A stretch of 64,000 nucleotides of DNA from Cokeromyces recurvatus (Eukaryota; Mucoromycota; Mucoromycetes; Mucorales; Mucoraceae), in assembly GCF_025118155.1 (NCBI RefSeq), contig NW_026251392.1, positions 186,001-250,000 of the forward strand, given 5' to 3'. The position numbers and the translations under genes were made by a program. The stretch's first letter is position 1. Each line of letters begins with the position of its first letter. Positions 11,430-23,481 of this stretch are shown in pieces. The notes beneath the pieces were generated by a model. The model was not told the origin of the DNA. It saw only the letters and a list, made by a program, of their open reading frames with translations, and searched no databases.

Positions 11430-12498
11430 ATGAATATTCCAAAGAAAATACCTTCAACTGAAGACCAACAACAAATTCTTGAGAAATTAAAAGAATCACT
11501 TGGAAATAACAATAGAGAGTTTTCTGATAATGTAATTTATACTATCACATTGATTTTAAAGAGTATTAACAAATTTGTTTCATAGTTATTAATTCAATTT
11601 TTAGAAGCTAATATATGGAATATCGTAAAGTTCAAAATAGATATACATCTAACCCTTTAGACTCATCTATTTTTTTTTTTTTATTATAGAATGACGCGAA
11701 ACAACAATTCATGGATACAATTATTTGGCGTGATAACAATCATATCAATCGTATACCTATTGCTACAAAATATAATAATGTGCCTGTATTAATTGCTTGT
11801 AGAGGTTATCAATACATTGATGATACTAACTTTACTGTACAACCTGGATTATCTGAGAGCGTCGTTAGAACTGTTAATTGCATTGGTGGTGATTGTTTTC
11901 ATAAATTTGATAAAGAAGGTCATCCCATTTTAATCGATCGAACTGTAAAATTGAAACAGAACAATAGATTATACATACATGAACGATATTCAATTTCTTT
12001 CTTTATACATATCTATCTATCTATAGGGCTATCATAATACAAAGGAAATGGGAAATAACGTGACTTCAAAAGAAATAACAAATTATCAAATTGCAGTTAA
12101 TGAATTCTTAAATCGAGTCATTATGCCTGAAGCATGTGAGAGAGCAGGAAAGGCAATTCATAGCGAAACAGTCATTTTTGATTGCACACACATGAGTTTA
12201 TGGCGTAAAGTAAATGAACTCATTTCTATTATTTTATATTTATTATTGTAATCATCCCTCTTACCTCACATTCTATTTATGCATTCATACAGAATTTCAT
12301 ATGAATGCTTTATATCATCTGAAAGCAATTGCAGAGATTGTCCAGCACTATTATCCAGAGACTCTACATCGTTTATTTATTGTTAATGCTCCATCAGCTT
12401 TTACTGTCATGTTTAAGGTCATAAAACATTGGTTAAATCCTCGAGTAAGTTTATATAAAAAGAAAGAGAAATCCATATTTTTTTTTAATAAATATTCT

Positions 12499-12544
<46 letters not shown>

Positions 12545-12813
12545 GCTATTAGACTTTGGAAAAAATACATGTTTTGGGAAGTGATTTTCAATCGGTATTA
12601 TTAAATTATATTGACGCTGATAGTTTGCCAAGCTTTTTGGGAGGTACCTGTAAATGTGAACATATGCCTGGAGGCTGTGTTTCCATAATTCCTAGAAAAT
12701 CGAGTGAAATATTTGTAGCTACTGAAACAAATGAAAAGGTTCCTACTGTTTATAATTCAAGTATCATGGAAGCAGCTTTATCAAATGATTCATTATGTTC
12801 ACTTATTAAATAA
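11430..12813 (+). CDS. SEC14/CRAL-TRIO lipid transfer protein
   Basis: Predicted cytosolic phosphatidylinositol/phosphatidylcholine transfer protein. Six exons (11430-11531, 11586-11624, 11690-11944, 12027-12204, 12293-12444, 12553-12813) give about 328 residues. Exon 2 is only 39 nt and encodes LLIQFLEANIWNI, the CRAL-TRIO N-terminal helix (family pattern LLRFLRAR-F-V); without it the domain would be broken. Later landmarks are IVNAPSAFTVMF, HWLNPRTLEKIHVLG, the LPSFLGG turn and CKCEHMPGGC, all in the order of Sec14. Intron 5 carries a 39-nt T run at 12501-12539. Many Sec14 paralogues exist in fungi, so no specific symbol is assigned. Confidence 0.85.
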
Positions 12814-14180
12814 TATTGCCAACAGTTATCTTTTTTTTTTATTATTATTATGGATCCCCCAGTTATGATTAACAGAATTTATTTATTAAAATAAAATAGA
12901 AATGACTAATGATCACATAGCCTCTTTTTTTTTCATGCTGTATTGCTCTAGCCAGTTCCAACAACAACAGCAAAAATAAAAGAGAAATAGGGTAATAAAA
13001 GCCTCTTAGGGGTCGAGAAAAAAAAAAGGGGGGAGGCAAAAGAAAAAATCAGGAACAATATGAGTATACTAGTCTATTTCGAGGACAACTGATATATCAG
13101 TTCGACGGAAGGAAGCTGGCTAAAAAAAAAAAGAAAAAAAAAAGGAAAGCAGATCAACGACAGTGAATGGCATATTAAGTCGACAGTGTATAAAGAGACA
13201 TTTGATAAAATGTTCACTGAGTAGAGTTATCATATGGAGGATGATAAAGATACGACCGAGAAATAGCGCCAAGAAGCTAACCAAGACGTCAACAAAGAAT
13301 ACAGCAATTACGCTCAGTGTAGGATCATTGATAACTCCTCCCCCCCAAAGGATTGGATCCTATTTCAAAGAAGGATAGCAAGCTGAGATCAATTTGGAAT
13401 TGATATCACTATAAAGACAAGCAAAACTATCTTGTAAAAAAAATTGTTTGTCAGGTCTGATTCATTGAGATTTTTAATTTATAAAAGCTAACAACAATAA
13501 GGAATACTGGTAGATGTACTAATAAATAAACTATAAGAAGATATAACGAAGATAAAGTTTAACAACAGTTAATAAAGGGGGAGGAGGAAAGAAGGTAAGT
13601 TATATATATATATATATATAATATAACTGTCGTTTCTTTTACCCGCTTTCTTGAAACGACGGTAGGGCAATACTTCTTGCATTTGTTTTTGTTTTTCCAA
13701 TCACATCATTACTTCAGGAACATTTATGTATATGACTTTCTTGTTTTCTTTATGTTCGACATATTGACGAAGCAGCTTGAAAGTATAATAATCTAGGGTA
13801 TTTAATACTGGAGTACACTAATCTCTAATTACAGTTTTTTTTACGCTCTGAATTCAGATGATTTTATTTTATTGTTATGTGCATGATAGACTTGTTATAA
13901 CTCAAAATTGTTGTGATGGTTGTTTTACAGCTGAAGCTAGCGTATCGTTATTCACTTTTTTATAATATTACTATCGCTTTCCTTCACCTCTTCTTCCACT
14001 TTTCTTCCTTTATTTATTCCTTTATTTATTCCTTTATTTTTTTTTTTTACCTCCTTGTGTCTCTTACAAGGGAGGTTCTTTTTTTCTTTTTTTCTAAAGA
14101 TCAAAAGAAAACGATTGGAAACCAATAAAATGTTAGATTGAGTTTAAAATAGTATAATTTTCTACTATTCTTCTTTTATG

Positions 14181-14213
<33 letters not shown>

Positions 14214-14232
14214 CACTTGACACCATAATAAC
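12814..14232. other. Intergenic region with GC-richer island and inverted repeats
   Basis: No intact gene. The part from about 12,950 to 13,420 is purine-rich and less AT-rich than its surroundings. It holds several perfect inverted repeats (13087-13102; 13388-13404; 13629-13660) and a (TA)n run at about 13601-13620. A (TAC)n microsatellite lies at 14181-14214 just before the next gene. One plus-strand frame from about 13,052 to 13,383 reads protein-like but has four stops. Confidence 0.5.
14181..14214. repeat. (TAC)n microsatellite
   Basis: About eleven tandem TAC units end 18 bp before the start codon of the glycosyltransferase-like gene, so the array probably lies in its 5' leader. Confidence 0.9.
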
Positions 14233-15745
14233 ATGATGTTTAAACAACAAGCTCTAACAAAAGGGCTGGTTATTGTATCATTTATTACCTTTATATCAAT
14301 TGCTTCGATACTATTAAATTCATTTCGAACATCAGTGAATAATAATGATGTCGCTGCTGCTACTGCTGATTTAGGATCAGTAATAGAAGATTATGTTGAT
14401 GCTTTACCAAATTATAGAAAGGGTCGATCCTTGAAATGTCTCGGTAATACAGCTACTAGAGATGACATTGTGATGACAAAAAAAGAATGGGCACAATGTC
14501 TTGATCCCGGTCTTATACCTGAATATTATCTTTCTATTGTTGTTGTGACTCGTATGGATAACTATGCAGGGTAATAAATTAAAAAAATGTCTGCACCCTA
14601 AAATAAGACTCATAATATGAAATATAGCAACCAACATCATCGCTTTCAAAATTTCATTGATAGTGCTTACTTACTAGCTGAACACTCTGAACAAAAAATT
14701 GAATTACTAATTATTGAATGGAATCCACCACCCAATAAGAGAAGAATACTAGATAGTTTTGTAAATTAAATGAATACATTTAAAGGGGAAAAAAATAGCT
14801 TATTATTTTTTTATCTTTTTAATAGAGATTTCGTAGATCAAAATATTTGAATTATCGTATCATTACTGTTTCGAATAGAATTCATCAAATATTACCTAAT
14901 AAAGGTCATGCTCCTTTACATGAATTTGAAGGTAAAAATGTTGGTATTCGATTTGCTCGTGGAGAATATATTGTCTGTACAAACCAAGGTAATTTATCCT
15001 TTTTTTTTTTCATATGAATTATACATACTTATATACATAAATATATAGATGATATCTGGTCTCATAATTTTATAAATGCTATAAAATCTCGAGTTTTTAA
15101 AAATGAAACTATTTATACGCAATTTCAAAGTAGACACAACATGTAAGTCATTTATAACGTATATAATATGTATGTATGTATGTATGTATATTATGTGTGT
15201 TAATGCTTACTTATTATATATACAGTCATGAAAATTTACCACCTAGCATTGTCAAGTTGGAACCATTCCCAGATGATACAACTTTATTTGAAGCTTGTAA
15301 ATTAGCTGATCAAGATTGGGGGAATTATCAACTGCCCCCTTCTGTCCCTATTTCGAATATAAATTCAAATAATTATTGGTATTATGGAGATCAAGCAGGT
15401 GATTTTACATTGGCACATAGAGATACCTGGAAAGCATGTCGTGGTTATCGTGAAACAGGAGGTGTTGCTTGGATGGATATTGAATTCATCTTGACAGCAG
15501 TGGGCACATTTGACATGGCGCTTGTCTATAGTGGTGATTCATTTTCATGTCATCAAGAGCATCCTAATGAGTGGGAAAAGACACCAGAGAGACATACAGA
15601 GACCTTGAATGCTACAACTATAGAAGATATATTACATAAAAGAATTGCTTTTTATAATGAAGAAGGAAAATGGGGGCTACAGAATATTGATATCTGGGAA
15701 GAAGGACTCAGCTGCTTTGACTTTCAAGGAGGGCTTTGTTGGTAA
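14233..15745 (+). CDS. Type II membrane glycosyltransferase-like protein
   Basis: Probable Golgi or ER glycosyltransferase of GT-A type, with unknown donor and acceptor. Five exons (14233-14570, 14628-14760, 14826-14988, 15049-15142, 15226-15745) give about 415 residues. A single N-terminal hydrophobic segment (about residues 10-30) acts as signal anchor. The catalytic-looking region has LLIIEWNPPP, then ITVSNRIH, the FEGKNVGIRFARGEYIVCTN block and an acidic NQDDIW motif that could bind the metal and nucleotide. GDFTLAHRDTW and a GG-WMDIEF block follow. This order resembles a widespread family of predicted glycosyltransferases that share EWNPP and KN.GIR.ARGE motifs. No CAZy family is claimed. 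Confidence 0.72.
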
Positions 15746-17078
15746 TTGAAACTTTAGGGGAAGGAAGAAGAAATGTGTTGTTCATCCTATTCTATCTATT
15801 ATTAATAATAATAATAATTAAAAAAAAATAATTTTCTAATATATACATATATAGATAGATATAGCCTATTTTCTTCTATATGAACCAAATTAATCTTTTA
15901 AATCCAATAACAATAAGGAAATCTTTAAGGAAGTTTAACAATTATAATATATTAAAATAGACTCTTCCTTCCCTCCTTTTATACGTATATTTATATATAA
16001 TAATAATAGAAAATCTATTTTGACAAAAATTGGGAAATAATGGAATTATAAAGAGTTTATAGTTTTCTAAACAGTCCAACAAATCCAAACAAATAAGAAA
16101 TCAGTATATTTACTATCTAATATAATGAAAGTGTATTATTAGGTAAAAAAAAAAAAAAACTAAACCCTGAAAATAGGGAAAACAGGGTTCAAGGGTCCAT
16201 GTTTCGGATAAATGTTTTCAGAGTATTTGTGTAAAAAAAAAAAAAAATACTTACAACGGATCAAAAAGGAAAACAATAGTGTTCCTTAAAATAATATTTT
16301 GATTTATTTTATTTTATTTTTTCCACTATCAGGTTAAATAGCAGAATAATAAAAAGACAAAGAACATTTTATAAAAATATATTCAAGTTGAATCATATTA
16401 CATAATATTGTGAATTCATTTTATTTACTATTTTTTTATTAGTACCACGTTATTAAACTCTATAATGCAGATTTTAGGCAGAAATCTAAATATGAATTTT
16501 AGATTAGATTTAAAAAAAAAAAGAAAACAAAGAAAAATAAAATAAAATAAATCAATCTTTATTTGATTAAATACCTGTTTTTTTCTTTCCATACAAGGTA
16601 ATCCGTCCGAACGAGTTTTAATCCAAGACAATAAATAAATAAATACATTTATTATTTTTATTATTAAAACAAAACATATACATTATTAGTAAACAATATT
16701 CCCACATTCAATGTAGAAGATTAAAGTTTTAAATTCTAATTCGTGCAGATTTAGAGTGGATTCAAATAACACTCTTGTTCGGGATTCGCAATTTAACCAG
16801 CCAATAAAATTGAGTTATTTTAATGTAATGATTGAGGAAAAATTTACTACAAAAAGAAGAAGAAAATAGTAGCTTGAGGTGACACTTTGTAATCTAGTTT
16901 TTATTCATCAAATAAAGAAAATATAGCAAAAAAAAAAAATCAAGTATAATTGATTTGCTTTAAATAAATATTTTGTTGTACTTTATAATGTTGTTTGGCG
17001 GAATTATTATTATTTAGTAGTAGTAGTAGTAGTAAAAGTAGTAATAATGTTGGTAGAATTAGTGGCGTCAATGATAAT

Positions 17079-17111
<33 letters not shown>

Positions 17112-17229
17112 TATGTTTATAATTATGTATTTAAACAACAGCAGCAACAGATAATAACCTCTCTTTTTTTTTCATTATTTTATTTTATTACTTTTCTTTT
17201 TTCCTTTTCGTTTTCCATTTCTTTACGTA
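15746..17229. other. Gene-poor interval, 1.5 kb
   Basis: No gene is supported. It holds AT-rich repeats, an inverted repeat AACCCTG/CAGGGTT at 16163-16169 and 16183-16189, an AGT-type microsatellite near 17016-17034 and a T run near 17082-17110 upstream of the GPR1/FUN34 gene. Confidence 0.45.
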
Positions 17230-17991
17230 ATGACAGAATCAACTCATACTAATCATGATGTAGAAGCAAAATATCCTTCTCATACAATAGCTTCATCTTA
17301 TCCTCCTATTCCAATTTATGCTGCACCAACTATAGCCAATCCAGGTCCTTTAGGTTTAAGCTCTTTTGCTTTAACTACTTTTGTTTTATCACTTCATAAT
17401 GCGGGTGCTGGTGTTCCTGCTAATGGACCTAGTAATGTAGTTGTAGGCCTTGCTTTATTTTATGGCGGTCTTGTACAGGTAATAATCAATCTCTCCCTTT
17501 CTATATATATATGCATATTTGATTTGTACATGTATATACTCATGTTTGATTTTATTTAGCTTTTAGCTGGTATGTGGGAATTCAAGACAGGTAATACCTT
17601 TGGTGCTACTGCTTTCTCTAGTTATGGTGGATTTTGGCTTTCCTTTGCAGTCATCTTTATTCCTGGATTTAATATTTTAAAATCTTATGGTGATGATAGT
17701 CATACATTAGATCAATCTTTAGGCATTTATTTATTATCTTGGGCTATCTTTACTGGTCTTATGTTAATCGCTTCTCATCGCTCAAGTGTAGGCTTAGTCA
17801 GTCTCTTTTTCTTTCTCTTTATTACGTTTGTCTTATTAGCTGCTGCCAAGTTTAACAATAGCCTTACTACTCAAATTGCAGGTGGTGCATTTGGTGTGAT
17901 CACTGCTGTTATTGCATGGTATAATGCCCTTTCTGGTCTATTAACAAAGGATTCATCTTATTTCCTTTTACCAGTGGGTCGTCTTAATTAA
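17230..17991 (+). CDS. GPR1/FUN34/YaaH family acetate-type transporter
   Basis: Plasma-membrane carrier family (Ady2/AcpA, SatP) that takes up acetate or similar short carboxylates. Two exons (17230-17478 and 17560-17991) give about 226 residues, a normal length. The hallmark NPGPLGL motif lies near residue 36, followed by successive hydrophobic segments. [19 protein letters not shown] spans the splice junction and matches the family's FGG.AQ...G..E pattern. The C-terminus ends in the sixth membrane segment and a short tail. The N-terminal 30 residues are hydrophilic, as in fungal members. Substrate preference cannot be read from sequence. Confidence 0.92.
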
Positions 17992-18775
17992 AGTAAGAAA
18001 GAAAGAAAGAAAAAGAGCTTCATCTCCTTCTCCCTTCTTAAATTGCTGTATGCATATCATACTACTTATTTCCTGTATCATATTATCATTTACTATTATT
18101 ATTTCTTATTATTATAGACTTCCCTTTTCCTTCAAATATATATATATGTATGTATGTGTATTTTTATTAGGCTAAAACATTTTATTATTCATAATAAAAC
18201 AATACCTACTTTTCTTATCTCTTTAAAATTTAATGACAGGTCAAAATAATGATAGCTGAGTTTGTAATTAAAATAAAAAAAAATTTTTTTTTTCTTATTA
18301 CTACTACTACTACTACTACATAGTAAAATTTGTAGACAAAATAGTAATAGAATATCAATTCCGCGGTTGTCATTAATAACAACATAACTCGGGTCCCTTC
18401 TTTCCCCCACACGTTTACGCAACACTAAAAAAACAAAAAAAAAGTATACAGCTACGACGCGTAATATTATTATATCTTGGTAGTTGTTTATCTCTTCTCT
18501 ATAGCAGTATACATGTATATACACGCTTATTATTATTATACACATTAACATTGATGTCTTGTTTTATGTAATAATGATTAATCGTGGGAAAGAGAGTCTT
18601 TTTTTTTTCCTTAAAAAAAAAAAAAGAGAAATTATTTAAATTTGGGCATACTTTATCTTAAATAAAAATTTCCTATTTTAGTTAATATGATAGCATGATA
18701 GAAACTACATGAGGATTCTTTTTTTAACGATTATGTTTCACTTCATCAAAGCTTAGAATTGATGATTTATAATCG
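17992..18775. other. Convergent 3' intergenic region
   Basis: This lies between the stop of the carrier gene and the stop of the TPR gene on the opposite strand. It contains short TA and TATG repeats near 18138-18160, an ACT-type microsatellite near 18298-18320 and A/T runs. No gene is visible. Confidence 0.5.
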
Positions 18776-20488
18776 TTATTCTGATTCTTCATCATCCGCA
18801 GCAAAAAAGTGTTCTATAACAAACTCTACAAATTCTTCTTCCCATGATTCGTTATCTTCAGCTAAACTTCTAAATAATGCTCCATTACCACCACGTCTAA
18901 TCCAAACACGAAGAATCTTCATTGCATCTTCTTTTTTACCTTCTATCTCTGCCCATTCTTCTAGAGCCCATTCACTCATAGCCCAACCAAGATAACCACT
19001 TGTTAATACTTCTTTATCTATTTCTACTGCATGTTTGAAATAAAAAACTGCATTCTTTAATAATTGAAGTCGATTACGTTCTGCTACTGGTAAATCTAAA
19101 CGTGCCCTAAATAAGCTTAGATCGCCCATCTTGTTTAAAATACGGAGATTTTTAGGTTCAATTAATAAAGCAGCTTGAAATGACTTTGTGGCTGAGGCAT
19201 ATAATTGCCATACTTCCTTTCCATCTTTTTCTGGCACTAAAGGCAAATGCTTTTTATGTGCTACTTCGGCAATAGCTTGACTATAGGATATAAAGATATC
19301 ACCGCGATCACATAATGCTTCTACATTGCGAGAATCATAATTATCAATAATCTCATTCAATTTCTCAATTGATTTCTCATATAATGCACTATCAACTGTA
19401 TTTGAGGCTATAAAAGAACGATCAGCCATAGCTGCATACATGGCTGACTCTTTCAAATTGATTTGGATTCGTGCATTCTTTCTCCTTTTTTCTTCTTCAG
19501 GATCATCATCATTATTCTTTTCCAATGCAGTAGAGGATGCCTTCGTATACCATTTTTCCGCTAACGCTAATTTGGCTTTAGCTCGACTAAATAAATCCAT
19601 AGATGCTGGGAAAGAAGCCAATATAGAGGCCATGGTTGACATGGTTTCAACAGTAGCTAAAAGTGTCTCGATAAGTGAATATGGGGTAGTGGGTTCTATC
19701 TTTGTTACTGTAGTAAACTCTTGTCGTAATGGTTCTTCTTTAATTTGACTTTCTTTCCCTTCTTCTTCTTCTTCTTCCTTTTCTTCTTCTTCTTCTTTTT
19801 TGTCTGTAAAAGTATCATTTAATTCTAGATATTCTTTTTCTTGTAAATTATACACATTATCAAATATGGAAATAGCTTCTTGTAAAGACATGGCTGAAAT
19901 ACGATAGGCATCATCTATTTCAGTTGTGTCTTGAAGAAGTTCTGATTTTTGATGAAGTGCTTGTGCTAAATTGAATTGTGCATCTGTTTTATTTGTTTCC
20001 AAATCTAAAGCCTTTCTAAACTTTTCAATCGACTGATCTATTTTTTCTAGTTTTTCTTCTGGTGTAGCATGTGAAGGCAAAAAATCGACCAACAAGAACA
20101 AGACTCTTCCCCTAAATACATGTATGTATTAGAATAAATCAAATAAATCTGTGTATGTATATACTTACCAGTTATAAACACAGTCAGCATCTTTATCATT
20201 CAAACTAAACGCTTTTCCATACATGTCTGCTGCTCTTTCATAATTACGTTGAGCTCTATCTCCTGTCTTATAACGTTCTCCTTGTTCTTCAAATTGAATG
20301 GCCTCTAACAAGATTATAACAATTAAAATTATTTGACATGTCTAAAAAAAAAAAAAAAATGGGATCTTTTTTGTTTTGTTTATTTATTGGAGATTACCTT
20401 CCATAAACTCATCGAATGTTTCGGGTTCCTTCTTCTTTTTTGAAGATGTTTTGGGCTTTTGAGATCTTTTTGGATTGAATTTTCCCAT
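18776..20488 (-). CDS. TPR-repeat protein of unknown role
   Basis: Three exons (20488-20398, 20304-20169, 20111-18776) give about 520 residues. The start is basic (MGKFNPKRSQKPK with a Lys run), suggesting nuclear or nucleolar entry. TPR-like helix pairs follow: YERAADMYGKAFSLNDKDAD, then KFRKALDLETNKTDAQFNLAQALHQ and, near the C-terminus, KSFQAALLIEPKNLRILNKMG and FYFKHAVEIDKE. A Glu-rich spacer lies near residues 175-200. A conserved-looking C-terminal block with RRGGNGALFRSLAEDN ends in acidic residues. Similar TPR proteins occur widely in fungi; a link to the Ett1/Nro1 group is possible but unproven. Confidence 0.72.
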
Positions 20489-20815
20489 TAATGTTTCTAT
20501 ATAATCAAGTATTTGATAGAACAAAAAAAAAAAAAAAATCAATTTTTTTTTTCTCACTCTGCTGTTCTTTAATTATTTTCGAGATAGTTTTGACAGTTAC
20601 TGCTTATTTTTGTTTTTTTTTGCCAGTAAATGAAAGAATTGAAGCAATTGTAGAAGGTAGCTACTGTAGTAGGCGTATATGCCTAGAATGTTATACAATC
20701 CTCTCTCTTTCTTTTTTTTTTCTTTCTTTCGATAATAAAGATAAATAAGACTTTCATTATTATTAGTCAAATTAGGTAATAATGCATGTCTTGAAAGAGA
20801 CTTGGAATTAATTTT

Positions 20816-20853
<38 letters not shown>

Positions 20854-21205
20854 GATAGTATAAAGTTTCCTGATCATTGTTATTAAGTTGAATTTAAAAC
20901 TATGATTAGTAAAAAATATGACCTAATTCACATGGAATAAATAACATATGAAGTAATATATTTCGTTATGAACATTATTATTTTTCTAATAGAATGTTGT
21001 GGTTTAAAAAAAAAAAATTATAATATAATCACGCTTTGTACGACTATTTTGTTACAAGGAAAATACCAGAAATACAAAACTTTATCAAGTCATAACAAAA
21101 ATATAAGAAAGTAGGAGTTTTTTTTTCTCCTGTTTATGAAGAAGGTATAAACAGCAACTTAATGCACAAATAGCCTATGTTTATATAATTTGATGTTAAG
21201 AATAC

Positions 21206-21236
<31 letters not shown>

Positions 21237-22365
21237 GAATAAAATCTAGAAAGCAATACAAGATTTATTGTTAGAACTGACAAAGGTAGAGAATTCTAGA
21301 GTGATTATTTCTATTGTCTAAAGTATTTTAGAAATATAACTCATCAATAACGGTGGACATAAAGTCTATCTGTATTAACACAGCTCATTCATTGATAAGA
21401 TTGTTCATAGCTATAGGGAGTATCTCACTCCAGGAAAATGCACTTTTGCTCTACTCTTTATCAGTTAATGGATCAATTTCTAAGTCTGTGTTATATTAAC
21501 AGCAAAATATGAGTAATAATATATCAGTAACAGATGTTCTCAAGTATTTTGCTTGCTATTATAAAAAGGTTTTATTCAAAAAAGCTTAAAGAAAATTCAT
21601 GTATATTCTATTCAAGATAAAATCATATTCATTTAATATAAATACCAGACTTCCTCTTTTATAAGTGACAAGCTATTGTGTGCCGTATTCTCGGTTTTCC
21701 CTGATTCATTTAACTAAATATCCAACCTTTTTTTTTTCAAATTAACAGGGATGACATGGGAAAGTAAAGAGGAAATAGGAAACCAAATACTAGGACTAAC
21801 AGAAATCATTGAGTCTATAGACCATTTTTACTCATATGTATGATATGATTAGCCTACCCTAAATTATACTTCATAAAATATATCTTATCTTACAATTATA
21901 CAAAAATAAACACTTATATGTCATTATCTCTAACATTTGAAATGATTGTCAAAATGAAAGTACTTGCAATGACTATTGTTATAACAGATAAAGCGGAACA
22001 CTTTTATTTTTCTTTATCTCTTTTAGTCAGGAAGGTAATTGAGTAAATGGAGAGGTGAACCAACTCTATTTAACAGTAATGTATAATAGTAGAATGAAAC
22101 ATTAGCGCAGAGTCAAGCTATAATATAGAAAAGTGTGATGCAGATTCATAATAAGCTTCTCGGCCATTCTTGTCAAGAAAATTTATCATATTGCCCAATA
22201 ATTCAACAATATTCTTATTATTATATCTATTTTACTGATATTTGTTATTAAGAGCTTTTTTTTTTTCCTTTATCTCTCTTTCCTCATAAAAATAAGTTTT
22301 CTTAGAGTAATTCGAATTTTCCTTGATTTGAAAAGATAGCAGCAGTCAACATAATGATCATTGTT

Positions 22366-22401
<36 letters not shown>

Positions 22402-23481
22402 AAACTTCCTTGATTTTGACTGCTAACCAATGCGTATAACTAATGAAAAGATTAAAGAAACAAACTTCGTCAGCAAAATACAATCCCCTTCAAAATCTGT
22501 CACTATTTGCTTAAAAGTTTATTAACGAATTTTTTTTTCAATTTTTAATTCTTTATCTACCACATTATTTGTCACAAAAATAATTGTCCTTCATAATTTT
22601 GGTTTTATCATTTAGTCTATTTTAGATTCTATTACTATTTCCTAGATTTTATTCATGCGTTATATTGTTTACATCAAATTATATAAACATAGATTGTTTG
22701 TGTCTTTGAAAAAAAAAGTCTTTTATATAAATTGATGCCTTCTTCATAAACTGGGAAAAAAAAAAAGAAAACTCTCCCTTCTTTCTCATATTTTTGCCGC
22801 CCTGATTTTTCTTAATTTGCTAATAAAAATTTTCTCATTTATTTTGGAAATAGTTTATTTTTGAAGATCGAAAAAAAAGCTACTAAACAATAATAACTCC
22901 GCAAACACAAAAAAATTTTATTTGAAACTTGTAAAACTTGGAGTTTTCTATTTGTTTGATTAAACCAGGAAAAATCCAAATACTTTAAATGAAACAATAA
23001 TGGATTCCTCAAAACAAGATTATTATACAATCACGTAAAAAAAGGAGTCTATAAAGCTTAAATATAAATAAGTAAATAAATAAACAAATAAATAAATAAA
23101 TAGATAAACAGGTAAACAGACATGTATATGTGTTGTTTAAATAATTAATATACCTATAGCAGTAATATATAATCTTCTTCTTTATCGTGCTTATTTCATG
23201 TTTTGTTTTCAAATGGAATATTAAGAAAAAAAAGAAAATGAGTACCCTATTAGTTACATGTGACTAGTTTACAGAAATTTTTGCATGTAATTGGTTAGAT
23301 ATTACGATACGTCTAACTTTTAGGGTACACATAGCATAATAAGTACCTTTAATACATCAAAAAAATAACAGAAAACAAAAATTTTTACATCATATATAAA
23401 TATACCCTTCATATTCTGTTTCTCAATCTTTTATTTTATTTTATCACAATCTTTGATATATATATTCATATATAATAAAAT
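20489..23481. other. Largest gene-free interval, 3.0 kb
   Basis: No coding region is supported: open frames are short, AT-driven and unlike proteins. It holds a 34-nt T run (20818-20851), an A run near 21206-21231, a T run near 22371-22399, a spaced inverted repeat TAACACAG/CTGTGTTA (21376-21383 and 21486-21493) and, at the right end, nested palindromes upstream of the ZIP transporter. Confidence 0.5.
23242..23328. promoter_or_regulatory. Nested palindromes upstream of the ZIP zinc transporter
   Basis: Outer arms GTACCCTA (23242-23249) and TAGGGTAC (23321-23328) enclose inner arms GTTAGA (23294-23299) and TCTAAC (23312-23317). The block lies about 150-240 bp before the transporter start. Function as a metal-responsive site is inference. 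Confidence 0.35.

Noticed and set aside
13163..13378. 71-codon plus-strand open frame in the intergenic island
   Set aside because: Composition is Lys/Arg/Ile-rich with no family pattern; a different frame in the same place reads more protein-like but is broken by stops.
16163..16200. tRNA-like GGGTTCAAGGGTCC word
   Set aside because: No acceptor stem or anticodon arm could be paired around it; I found no convincing tRNA anywhere in the window.
22839..23212. Minus-strand short open frames before the ZIP gene
   Set aside because: They are AT-driven, dominated by Leu/Phe/Tyr/Ile runs, with no splice partners or motifs.
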